Shown here in pieces: positions 25,689 through 34,250 of a stretch of 39,087 nucleotides of DNA. Position 1 is the first letter of the stretch, and every line of letters starts with the position of its first letter. The notes beneath the pieces are model-generated. The model saw only the letters and a list, made by a program, of their open reading frames with translations, ran no database searches and was not told the DNA's origin. The DNA comes from Pleurocapsa sp. CCALA 161 (lineage in GTDB: Bacteria; Cyanobacteriota; Cyanobacteriia; Cyanobacteriales; Xenococcaceae), in the NCBI RefSeq assembly GCF_003003995.1, contig NZ_PVWF01000048.1, positions 1 through 39,087 on the forward strand. Reading direction: 5' to 3'. The position numbers and the translations under genes are program-made.

Positions 25689-26792
25689 TTAAAGTTCATG
25701 GAGCAAAGATAAATATGCCTTGACTACTTTTTCGGTAGAATATTCATTGGCACGCTGCATCAACAGTTTTTGTTCGGGAGGATTTTTTAAAGTTGCGAGC
25801 ATTGCTTCGCCTAAAGCTGCAGAATTCTGAATGGGAACTAAAAGACCATAAGTTCCGCGATCAAGAATTTCTTCAGGTCCACTAGGACAATCTGTTGACA
25901 CAACGGGACAACCACAAGCCATGGCTTCAATCAATACTGTGGGTAATCCCTCCTGCCTGGAAGATAAAACAAAGCAATTAGCGTGTTTCATATATACATA
26001 AGGATTTTTCACAAAGCCAGGTAATAAAACATCTTTGCCAATACCTAAATTATGTATAGTAGCCTCTAATGCTGGACGCTCTTCCCCTTCTCCTAAAATA
26101 ATCAGACGGGCTTCTTGTTGCTTGCGAACTTGAGCAAAAGCATTTAATAAATTAAGAAAGTCTTTTTGCGGGTTTAATCTACCCACCGCCAAAAAAACAG
26201 GTGGCGTGTTAACTGCGAACCAAGGGTGATCTAAACTAGCTTGGCTGTGAGTGATTAGATCTTCATTGACCACGGGATTATTAAGCACCTTAACTGTTTC
26301 ATTTTTAAGTCCTAACCGTTCCTCTAAATCTCGAGCTACACCTGCCGAAACTCCTGCAACTGCATCAGCATGAGGATATAACCATTTCATCAATAGTTCG
26401 ACTAGTTTAGCCCGCTTAAGCTTGCTTTGATTGCCCGACACGGTATTTTGCTCGACTAAAACTAATTTAGTTTTGATTCTAGACAATTTGATGGCCATTA
26501 AGGCTACCACATTGACATGACCCATGTTACCAATCAGTGCCCAAGGACGATTTTTTTTGAGATAGCTCATTAAAGGTAAAGTAGCCTTTACTGCTCGACC
26601 CATATTCAGGTCAACAATTCGTACTTCTGGAGGTACTAAATCTAAATAAGGACCTTCTTTAGTAGCTAGAACTAGATCCAGGTCAAATTCATTTCGTTGA
26701 GCCAAACCTTTGAGCAAATTAACTACGGCCTTTTCTGCACCACCGCCATGAAGGGCATCTAGAAAAAAAGTAATGCGTTTTCTTTGGGTCAT
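25689..26792 (-). CDS. GT4-family glycosyltransferase
   Basis: A 367-residue GT-B enzyme. N-terminal LDALHGGGAEKAVVNLLKGL, then FLAVGRLNPQKDFLNLLNAF and the C-terminal SSRQEGLPTVLIEAMACGCP (E-x7-E) followed by VSTDCPSGPEEIL. The PSGPxE ending is typical of GT4 enzymes that add GalNAc/GlcNAc-like sugars (PglJ/PglH group), but this is only suggestive. Its ATG is 5 nt after the preceding gene's stop, with GGAGG inside that gene's end, indicating translational coupling. Confidence 0.93.
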   Translation of the reverse strand: MTQRKRITFFLDALHGGGAEKAVVNLLKGLAQRNEFDLDLVLATKEGPYLDLVPPEVRIVDLNMGRAVKATLPLMSYLKKNRPWALIGNMGHVNVVALMAIKLSRIKTKLVLVEQNTVSGNQSKLKRAKLVELLMKWLYPHADAVAGVSAGVARDLEERLGLKNETVKVLNNPVVNEDLITHSQASLDHPWFAVNTPPVFLAVGRLNPQKDFLNLLNAFAQVRKQQEARLIILGEGEERPALEATIHNLGIGKDVLLPGFVKNPYVYMKHANCFVLSSRQEGLPTVLIEAMACGCPVVSTDCPSGPEEILDRGTYGLLVPIQNSAALGEAMLATLKNPPEQKLLMQRANEYSTEKVVKAYLSLLHEL

Positions 26793-26797
26793 TTAAC

Positions 26798-27913
26798 TTA
26801 TGCCTCCAATAATTTATTTATTAAAACTTCCCACTCTGTTACTATGGCATCTAAACCAAATCTTTCCAGTACTTCAGCGGCTTGAGCCGCCAGTTTTTGC
26901 CTTTGAGCTTCATTAGACATTAAGCTTTCCATTGCTGCGGACAAGGCTGCTACGTTTTGATTAGGAACTAAAATACCATCTCTATCTTGACGAACCATTT
27001 CACTCGGACCACTTGGACAATCAGTACAAACGACTGGTAATCCGCAGGCCAAAGCTTCTCCATGAGCCATAGGAAAACCTTCGCTTCTTGAAGCCATGAC
27101 AAACAGTTTTGCTTGTTTTAATACTGCAAAAGGATTATTTAAAGCCCCCGTAAACACAACTTGACCTGACAAGCCTAAATCGTCTCTTGTTTGCAATAAT
27201 TGTTCTCGTAACTCTCCTCTACCTAAGATGAGTAACTGCCAGTCTGGATATTTGGCGGCAATTTTAGCAAAAGCCGCTAACAAAAGATCGAATCCTTTTT
27301 GCTGTTCCAATCTACCCATACTGACTAGCCAATTTTTTTGTAGATTAACTTCTTTAGGTAGTTCATCAGTCTGTCCATCGTCTTTGACCATAATCGGATT
27401 ATAGATTACAGCTCTTTTATTTTTTGGCAGGGACGCAAAACCCAAATCAACTCCTTGACTAACGCTGACCAAGCAAGAGCAAAAAGGATAGGTCAAACGT
27501 CTTAAAGTTTCCCATAGCATCCCGTAGGAAAAGACTTTGGGATCGTTATGTTCGGTCACTATCAAAGGATACTTTGTACCCAAAAGTGCAAGTATAGCGG
27601 TAATGTTGGTGATGCGTAGGAATGAAATTACGACATCTGGAGTGCTGGACTGAACAGCCCTTCGCAGCACCCTTATACGTTTGAGATTGCTTTTAATCGC
27701 TTCAAGTGGTTCTGCCGATTGACTTAAGACTCCTAGCGCAAGACGAGAACATCCAGCGGGCAATTCATAAAATTCATAAAAATCGTCGTTTTTTCCAGAC
27801 AAGGTGACAACGGTTACTTCATGCCTACGTTGAATTAGCCCTTGTGCCATTGAGACTAAAACGCGTTCTGCGCCTCCACAACTAAGGCTAGATATCACTA
27901 AAGTTATTTTCAT
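26798..27913 (-). CDS. GT4-family glycosyltransferase
   Basis: A 371-residue GT-B enzyme related to the next one downstream: LVISSLSCGGAERVLVSMA at the N-terminus, VSMGRLEQQKGFDLLLAAF, and SRSEGFPMAHGEALACGLPV (E-x7-E) plus VCTDCPSGPSEMV. The two probably add related sugars in succession. It follows the flippase gene by 9 nt. Specificity unknown. Confidence 0.93.
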   Translation of the reverse strand: MKITLVISSLSCGGAERVLVSMAQGLIQRRHEVTVVTLSGKNDDFYEFYELPAGCSRLALGVLSQSAEPLEAIKSNLKRIRVLRRAVQSSTPDVVISFLRITNITAILALLGTKYPLIVTEHNDPKVFSYGMLWETLRRLTYPFCSCLVSVSQGVDLGFASLPKNKRAVIYNPIMVKDDGQTDELPKEVNLQKNWLVSMGRLEQQKGFDLLLAAFAKIAAKYPDWQLLILGRGELREQLLQTRDDLGLSGQVVFTGALNNPFAVLKQAKLFVMASRSEGFPMAHGEALACGLPVVCTDCPSGPSEMVRQDRDGILVPNQNVAALSAAMESLMSNEAQRQKLAAQAAEVLERFGLDAIVTEWEVLINKLLEA

Positions 27914-27922
27914 GTAGTAAAT

Positions 27923-29299
27923 TTAGCTATTTTCTAATGATATTTTTTGGAGATGTTTCTTAGTTAAAATGTACAAAAAAACAAAGGAAATTAAATACAC
28001 GCAGCTAGTTGATAATGCTATACCAGCGACGCCAATCCACTGTACAAATATATAATTACCAATGATATTTGCCACTAAATTAATCGCTGACCCCCAAGCC
28101 AAAAAGTGATTGATACTTAAAGAATTAATCAATTTAACCACAAAAATTGCTGAAATATAAAAAGGAATTTGTAATGCATAAAATACTTGAATTTGTGATA
28201 CTACTTGAGTATCTTCAGCATTGAACGATCCTCGCTCAAAAAGAAGCTGAACAATTAATTTAGAAGCTAAAATAAAAAATATGGTTAAAGGAATTGTTGT
28301 CATAAAAATTAGTCTTAAATAATAATTAAAAGTGTGACTAATCTTGCGCCAATCTCGTTTGGCAATAGTCTGGGAAAAGTAAGGAACTACTGCTGTTCCC
28401 AAAGCCAAGGTAACTAAGGTCAAAGGTAAAGCAATTACTCGGTTTGCGTAGCCTAACGCTGCGACACTTCCAGGGGATAGCATAGCCGCCATAGACTGAT
28501 CTACTAAACCAGTGCTACACATTAAGAAAGCACCAATTATTACTGGAAAATATTGTTTTATTACTAGATTTAAATTGGCATCCTGTTTTGACCACTGAGG
28601 TCGTACGCTAACTCCTTGTTGAAGTAACCCAATCCCTAAAATAATCATCTCGATCAAAGAGCCACAAATTAAGCCTCCAACTAAAGCATAAATTCCCCAA
28701 CTGGGAAAAGCGAGCAACATAGCTGCGGTCGTTAGAGGAGTTATGATAGGAGAAACCGCAGCCAGAGCGAACTTTTCTCCTGCGTTCAATACTCCACCCC
28801 AAATATTGATAATTCCAGACAGTAAAATTGAAGGGGAAAGTGACCATAAAAGACGAGTAGTCAAGTCCAGTTTTTCTGAAGAAAATCCTGATGCCAGCAG
28901 CGGTAGATAGATCGGAGCAGTAATGGCGATCGCGATCGCTGTAACGATTAGTAACCCTATTGCTCTAGTCATAATGCCAGAGAATAATTGTTGTGCTGCC
29001 TTTTGACCCTGCTGTTCCCGCACTTTAATATATGTAGGAATTAAAGCTGAGCTAAAAGAACCTGCCACGACGCTGATGACGAAAGAGGGAACGACCATTG
29101 CCATGACAAAAGAATCTAGCTCGTCTCCCGTTCCGAAACGCCAAGCAACTATTAATTCTTTGCCAACCGAAGCAAATTTGCTTAACCCAGTCAATAAACC
29201 AATAAGGATAGTTGCGGTAAAAATTTGACGATTGATTGAACCTTTAGTCCACTTTCGCCAGGAAGTGATGTTGCCCAGAATTTTCTGTATGATTTCCAT
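27923..29299 (-). CDS. MurJ/MviN-like lipid-linked oligosaccharide flippase
   Basis: A 458-residue polytopic protein of the MOP superfamily with about 12-14 membrane segments. It has the N-terminal MurJ-type GLLTGLSKFASVGKELIVAWRFG, DSFVMAMVVPSFV, ALIPTYIKVREQQGQ, and ALGYANRVIALPLTLVTLALGTAVVPYFSQ, all typical of MviN/MurJ. Within this locus it most likely plays the Wzx role of flipping the undecaprenyl-linked repeat, and is unlikely to be the housekeeping MurJ. ATG at 29299 is preferred; an upstream start at 29395 would overlap the neighbouring GT gene by 55 nt and adds a non-conserved lead. Confidence 0.87.
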   Translation of the reverse strand: MEIIQKILGNITSWRKWTKGSINRQIFTATILIGLLTGLSKFASVGKELIVAWRFGTGDELDSFVMAMVVPSFVISVVAGSFSSALIPTYIKVREQQGQKAAQQLFSGIMTRAIGLLIVTAIAIAITAPIYLPLLASGFSSEKLDLTTRLLWSLSPSILLSGIINIWGGVLNAGEKFALAAVSPIITPLTTAAMLLAFPSWGIYALVGGLICGSLIEMIILGIGLLQQGVSVRPQWSKQDANLNLVIKQYFPVIIGAFLMCSTGLVDQSMAAMLSPGSVAALGYANRVIALPLTLVTLALGTAVVPYFSQTIAKRDWRKISHTFNYYLRLIFMTTIPLTIFFILASKLIVQLLFERGSFNAEDTQVVSQIQVFYALQIPFYISAIFVVKLINSLSINHFLAWGSAINLVANIIGNYIFVQWIGVAGIALSTSCVYLISFVFLYILTKKHLQKISLENS

Positions 29300-29340
29300 G
29301 TGTTTGTTATTTTTTCTTTGGGAAAGAGAATCAATAGAGT

Positions 29341-30459
29341 TTAGGTTAAAAATTGCTCCATATGTTGACGCATTCTCAGACCAGTTTTTTCCCATGTATA
29401 TCTGTTCCAGAATAATTTATGCCCACATTCGCCAAAGATTTTACATTTTTCTGGGTGGCTAATTAATTCAATAATTTTCTGAGCAAGCTGCTGCGGATTA
29501 TTTGGTTCTACCCGATATCCGTTTTGCCCTTCGATGATAAACTCAGGTATCGCACCAAGATCAGAACCAATTACAGGAAGTTTATGAGCCATCGCTTCAA
29601 GAAAGACTATTCCAAAGGGTTCTAATGTTGTAGGAAGACAGAAAATAGAAGCTTGTTGATAAAATTGTTTAACATCTTGTATTGGAACTCGACCAACAAT
29701 ATTACAGTTAGGAATGCTTAATTTAGGTTTACATCCAACAATAGTCAGAGTTGCATTAGGGTAAGTTTCTAATACTTTTTTAAATGCTTCTACTAATACT
29801 GGCCCTCCCTTTCTTTCCCATTCGACACCAACAAACAAAATATTCTGTTTTGAGAATCTATGGTCGTCAAATATTTCGTCTCGTTTTGCTTGCACGTTGG
29901 CACCGCAATAAACACACGCAATTTTTTCTGGATCACAGGAATAGCTCTCAATCAATGATTGAGATATATTTGAACTCATCGTAAAGTTAAAAGTGGCATT
30001 TTGATAAATACTTTTTTCATATTCGAGCCAAGTTTGAGAAGGCAAATTTTGGGAATCGAAGCCTGGGTATTGTAAATATGCCAGATAGGTATGGTCGGTA
30101 TAGACAAAGTGAGGAATTCCTGGTACGCTAGCATCAAAAAGAGATTGGGTTTGAAATGTGCAAATATACCTCTGGTCGGCTAGTCTTTTTCTAACTTTTT
30201 CTTTAATTTTATTAAAAGTATAGGGTAATTTAAGATAAGTTGCAGTATTGATTTGTTTCTTTTGTAACAGTATATCTACCCCAAATTCTTTAAGGCAGTA
30301 GACAAGAGACATTAGATCTTTCTTACTTAAAAGATCTGTATAAATGTCTATTATTTCAATTGGAAAATTGGCAAAATTTGTCTGTAAAATATTTATTAAT
30401 TCAGGGTTAATATAAGAAAAATCTCCATGTTTAATAAGGGCTATTTTTCGCTTATCCAT
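29341..30459 (-). CDS. GT4-family glycosyltransferase
   Basis: A 372-residue GT-B enzyme: KIALIKHGDFSYINPELI at the N-terminus, an HFVYTDHTYLAYL segment, the NILFVGVEWERKGGPVLVEAF linker, and LEPFGIVFLEAMAHKLPVIGSD (E-x7-E). The start is ATG at 30459; the TTG at 30507 would almost overlap the dehydratase-EAL gene's stop (30513) and adds an unusual leader. It is second in the minus-strand polysaccharide locus. Substrate unknown. Confidence 0.9.
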   Translation of the reverse strand: MDKRKIALIKHGDFSYINPELINILQTNFANFPIEIIDIYTDLLSKKDLMSLVYCLKEFGVDILLQKKQINTATYLKLPYTFNKIKEKVRKRLADQRYICTFQTQSLFDASVPGIPHFVYTDHTYLAYLQYPGFDSQNLPSQTWLEYEKSIYQNATFNFTMSSNISQSLIESYSCDPEKIACVYCGANVQAKRDEIFDDHRFSKQNILFVGVEWERKGGPVLVEAFKKVLETYPNATLTIVGCKPKLSIPNCNIVGRVPIQDVKQFYQQASIFCLPTTLEPFGIVFLEAMAHKLPVIGSDLGAIPEFIIEGQNGYRVEPNNPQQLAQKIIELISHPEKCKIFGECGHKLFWNRYTWEKTGLRMRQHMEQFLT

Positions 30460-30512
30460 AAGTTTATTCTTATTAATATTTTTTACGTTTGAATACTGTA
30501 CAATCAAAAAAA

Positions 30513-33419
30513 TTAGTTCAAGTTACTTTTATTGAATACAGTATGGTTGCTAGTTATCAGATTTGTGGCTTCGGCAGAGCTTAATGGCTGGGATAAGAGA
30601 TTACCTTGACCATAATCTTCTGCAATTTCTTTTACTTTATTCAACTGAGATAAGTTTTCAATACCAGTGATGGTTACACTAAAGCTCTGTTTTTTGAGTT
30701 CGAGAACGATTTTTCTCAACATATCCCAAGCTTGCCGATCTCGCTCAATTAAGCCAACTAGATAGCGATCAATTTTTACTTGTTTAAACTCTTGATAGAG
30801 CGAATTAGGTTTAACATGTCCATAAATTGAGGCAACTCTGCCAAAATTATCGAGCTGTAACCGAATTCCCAACTGTTTTAACTGAGATAAAATCGCGATC
30901 GCTGGTTGAGGATTCTCAGCAATTAAATACTCCGATATTTCCCAAGTAATCAAATGAGGTGAAATCTGATATTTATCTAAATTGAGTCTGAGATATTTGA
31001 CTAAACTTGTTTGCAACAGCTGAAGACTAGGGACATTAATGCTGACCCCTATCTTATTATCAAAATTAGGATCTTGCTGCCAACGCTTTAGCTGGGAACA
31101 GACAGCCTCGATAATCCATCTTTGCAAAGGAATAATTAAACCCGATTCTTCTGCCACAGGCATAAATTTCTGAGGAGAAATTAGCCCTAAATGGGGATGA
31201 TGCCAGCGCAATAAAGCCTCAAACTCGCGAATCACTCCTGTAGTTAAGCTCATTACTGGCTGATAGTAAAGACTAAACTCTTCGTTCTCTAAAGCCTGTT
31301 TGATTCCGCGTCGCAGTTCAATAGGTGTCAGGCGAGTTACATAGTTAAAGCTTGGTAGGCTAGAACGCGGTATGAATTCTGGCTGTAGACTAAGTGTGAC
31401 CGAATTAAGCTCATGAGTTTGGCTAATGATTTGTTCGAGACTATCTTGGGCTTGTTCAATATTTATCTGTTGATATTTGCTGGTATAGCCGACTACAAGA
31501 CGATCAAGCAAAAAGATAATTAGATTAATATCATTACGTTTTGCTGCTTGACATAAAATATTAATGGTTGTATTCAAATTGGGCGGGATAATACGACTGG
31601 CATTTTTAACTACTAATATTTTTTCATGGGCAGTAGATTCATATTCTTCTCCTTCTACTAATAGTTCTTCGTATAGTTTTTCTCCTGGTCGTAATCCAGT
31701 AAAGACAATATCAATGTCTTTACCAACCTCATAGCCAGACAAACTGATTAGATCTCGAGCTAAATCGACAATCTTAATTGGTTGACCCATATTAAGCATA
31801 AAAATTTGACCCTGGCTGTTTTGGCTACTTAAGACAGCAGCCTGAAGAACTAGCTGAACCGCCTCAGGAATAGTCATAAAGTAGCGAGTAATATCAGGGT
31901 GAGTAATGGTAACTGGTCCACCTTTAGCAATCTGTTGTTTGAAGGTCGGCACCACACTACCACGGCTACCCAAAACATTGCCAAAACGGACTACTGTGTA
32001 TGGTTTTCCACTAGTTCTAGCTGCTTTTAACACCAGCATTTCTGCCGTGCGCTTACTCGCTCCCATCACATTAGTCGGTTTAACTGCCTTGTCAGTTGAA
32101 ATCATGACAAAATTGCCGACATCGTAGGAAATTGCTAAGTCTAACAAGTTTTTAGTTCCCAAGACATTATTAGTAATTGCCTCAGGAGGATTCAACTCCA
32201 TTAATGGTACATGCTTATGAGCAGCAGCATGAAACACCACGTCAGGTTGATAAACGCTAAAAGCATCTTCTAATCTTGGTTTTATTCTTAAATCAGCAAT
32301 GTAGGGAACAAGCTGAGTCAGCTGTCGATCTGAGTCTTCCTGCTGAAGAATATGCAATACCTGTTGCAGTTCCTCTTGAATGTTAAATACAGAGTTTTCA
32401 CCATGCCCCAATAAAATCATTTTGGCGGGACGGCAGCGAAAAATCTGACGACATAGTTCACTCCCAATCGAACCCCCAGCACCAGTTATCAATACAACCT
32501 TTCCTGTTAGAAGTTGAGCAACTCCCTGGGCATCGGTTTGAATTGGCTCTCGCCGTAAGAGGTCTTCTATTTTGACTTCTCTAAGGGTAGGGATTCGATT
32601 TCCTTGGTCGAGTATTTCATTGGCTGAGGGGAGAGTATTAACTGGCACTCCAATTGCTTGACACACATCAACAATCTCGCGAATGGTTTTGCCAGCAGTG
32701 GTAGGCATAGCGATAACCACCTGTCGGATATTGTGCGCGGAAATAATTTCAGGAATACGGTAACGGTTGCCCACTACAGGTAATCCTTGGATATTTAATC
32801 CCAGCTTTTTGGGATCATCATCGACAAATGCAACTGGATTTAAGCCTAGTTTGAGATTACGGCGCATTTCTTGCATAATTGATACTCCAGCATCTCCCGC
32901 TCCTACGATTAAAACGCGATCGCGTTTGTAAAAGTTTTTGCGCTGCTGATTTTTTCGTTCTGTGGCTCGAACACTAAAGCGAACTCCGCCAATTAAGATA
33001 AAGGAGAGAATGCCATCAAGTAAGGGTAGAGAACGAGGTACTAAATAATGTTCAGTCTCAGTGCCAATTATGTACTGCAAAATACTCAACAAGATAATCT
33101 CAATTACCACAGCAGTGGTTGTCAAAGCAGCAATCTCAATTAACTCATCAATACTGGCATATTTCCAGTAGCGCTTATAAAATCCACCAATGATAAAAGT
33201 GAATAACTTGACTATAGAAAAGATAATGGTTGCAATAAACAAGCCTTTATAATATTCTTGTAGCGCTTCTATGTGATCTAGACGCAAGATCATCGCCAGT
33301 ACAGGTGTTAGACAGAAAACGAACCCATCTAGGATAAAAAAGTGTCGATTATTGAGATTAAGCAATTTTTTGTTTTTGCCAATAGTTATTCGTTCCCAAC
33401 TCAACTTTTTCAATCTCAT
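30513..33419 (-). CDS. WbpM/FlaA1-type nucleotide-sugar 4,6-dehydratase fused to a degenerate EAL domain
   Basis: A 968-residue fusion, versus roughly 600-650 for the stand-alone family. Residues 28-150: about four membrane helices. Residues 168-290: first Rossmann domain (VLIVGAGDAGVSIMQ). Residues 305-600: SDR dehydratase domain with ITGAGGSIGSELCRQ and STDKAVKPTNVMGASKR, where Met452-x3-Lys456 replaces the classic YxxxK, as in WbpM/PglF-type UDP-GlcNAc 4,6-dehydratases. Residues 610-690: linker. Residues 700-960: EAL phosphodiesterase fold with EALLRW (734-739), Asn795, Glu827, Lys882 and Gln938 present. The DDFGTG loop reads LDNFGRV (Asp857-Asn858) and the AEGVE motif reads ITGIE (Thr918 for the first Glu). 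Hydrolysis of c-di-GMP is therefore unlikely, binding is possible. ATG at 33419. First gene of the locus. Confidence 0.9.
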   Translation of the reverse strand: MRLKKLSWERITIGKNKKLLNLNNRHFFILDGFVFCLTPVLAMILRLDHIEALQEYYKGLFIATIIFSIVKLFTFIIGGFYKRYWKYASIDELIEIAALTTTAVVIEIILLSILQYIIGTETEHYLVPRSLPLLDGILSFILIGGVRFSVRATERKNQQRKNFYKRDRVLIVGAGDAGVSIMQEMRRNLKLGLNPVAFVDDDPKKLGLNIQGLPVVGNRYRIPEIISAHNIRQVVIAMPTTAGKTIREIVDVCQAIGVPVNTLPSANEILDQGNRIPTLREVKIEDLLRREPIQTDAQGVAQLLTGKVVLITGAGGSIGSELCRQIFRCRPAKMILLGHGENSVFNIQEELQQVLHILQQEDSDRQLTQLVPYIADLRIKPRLEDAFSVYQPDVVFHAAAHKHVPLMELNPPEAITNNVLGTKNLLDLAISYDVGNFVMISTDKAVKPTNVMGASKRTAEMLVLKAARTSGKPYTVVRFGNVLGSRGSVVPTFKQQIAKGGPVTITHPDITRYFMTIPEAVQLVLQAAVLSSQNSQGQIFMLNMGQPIKIVDLARDLISLSGYEVGKDIDIVFTGLRPGEKLYEELLVEGEEYESTAHEKILVVKNASRIIPPNLNTTINILCQAAKRNDINLIIFLLDRLVVGYTSKYQQINIEQAQDSLEQIISQTHELNSVTLSLQPEFIPRSSLPSFNYVTRLTPIELRRGIKQALENEEFSLYYQPVMSLTTGVIREFEALLRWHHPHLGLISPQKFMPVAEESGLIIPLQRWIIEAVCSQLKRWQQDPNFDNKIGVSINVPSLQLLQTSLVKYLRLNLDKYQISPHLITWEISEYLIAENPQPAIAILSQLKQLGIRLQLDNFGRVASIYGHVKPNSLYQEFKQVKIDRYLVGLIERDRQAWDMLRKIVLELKKQSFSVTITGIENLSQLNKVKEIAEDYGQGNLLSQPLSSAEATNLITSNHTVFNKSNLN

Positions 33420-34250
33420 TGTTAAATCCTAATTAAACTTTTCAGCGTTTTTAAAGTGAGTAAACTAAATTCTAGAATTCAATTAATATAAGTATTTACT
33501 ACGCCAAACAGAGGTTCAAAGCAAAAAGCAAGAATGATATTTAGATAACTTGTTTTAGAAAAATTTCTTATAAAACATAAGTAGATATCATCAATGAGCT
33601 TAAATAGTTAACTTATCGCTGCTAGTAAAAAAACAGATTAAGAGAAATCTTGTTATATTTATAAGCTATTATTTTATGTCACAATGGACTCTAATCTGAA
33701 GCATTTTACTTGAAATGTTTTGATCAATACTTAAATTTTAAAGGTGTCTATGGTTACAAATTAAGACAATTATAATCATAATACTTCTTAGCAATTTATA
33801 TAAGATACCTGGGGATAAATCATAGATGTGACTGCTAATTTTACTATCAATTAAAAATATTAAGGTGATTCTGGCTTAGTTTAAGTGCTGTCTGCATAGC
33901 TTTTGGGGCTTGATGTTGCAAGAATTTAAATCAATTTAATAAGGTTAAATAAACAGGTTAAATTAATATTTAAACTAAATTATGAAATGTTAGTGAACTT
34001 ACTGAGTGAATTATGAAATTTAGATGAACAAGTAAACACAAGCAAATTGTGCTGGCTTCATTAGTTTTGCGAGTTTTGATTTTACTGCGCTTTTTAAATG
34101 AATAGACTACATTAATAAAATTATCAAAAAGCTGATAGCTGACTACGTTGTCGAAGCAGGATAGCTACAACAAGCTAATTGAAAGTGAAGCCCTAAAGGA
34201 TACCGCTTCAAGAAAACGGAGTCTATTCAACTGAAAATGTCTGTAGGCTT
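33420..34250. other. 831-bp intergenic region upstream of the dehydratase-EAL gene
   Basis: An unusually long AT-rich gap with no ORF of protein-like composition. It must contain the promoter of the polysaccharide locus, and it may hold long leader or regulatory RNA. Only a repeat copy (34187-34209) near the right end is recognisable; nothing else convincing was seen. The right end also serves as the 3' end of the AarF gene. Confidence 0.55.
34187..34209. repeat. Short interspersed repeat (copy 2)
   Basis: GAAGCCCTAAAGGATACCGC and TTC, with terminal GAAGC/GCTTC complementarity, share the CCTAAAGG-ATACCGCTTC core with copy 1 in pilQ and copy 3 near pip. It lies downstream of the AarF stop. 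Confidence 0.6.

Noticed and set aside
27923-29395. Treating the flippase as the essential housekeeping MurJ
   Set aside because: Its place amid polysaccharide glycosyltransferases points to a Wzx-like role; sequence alone cannot exclude lipid II flipping, so no murJ symbol was given.
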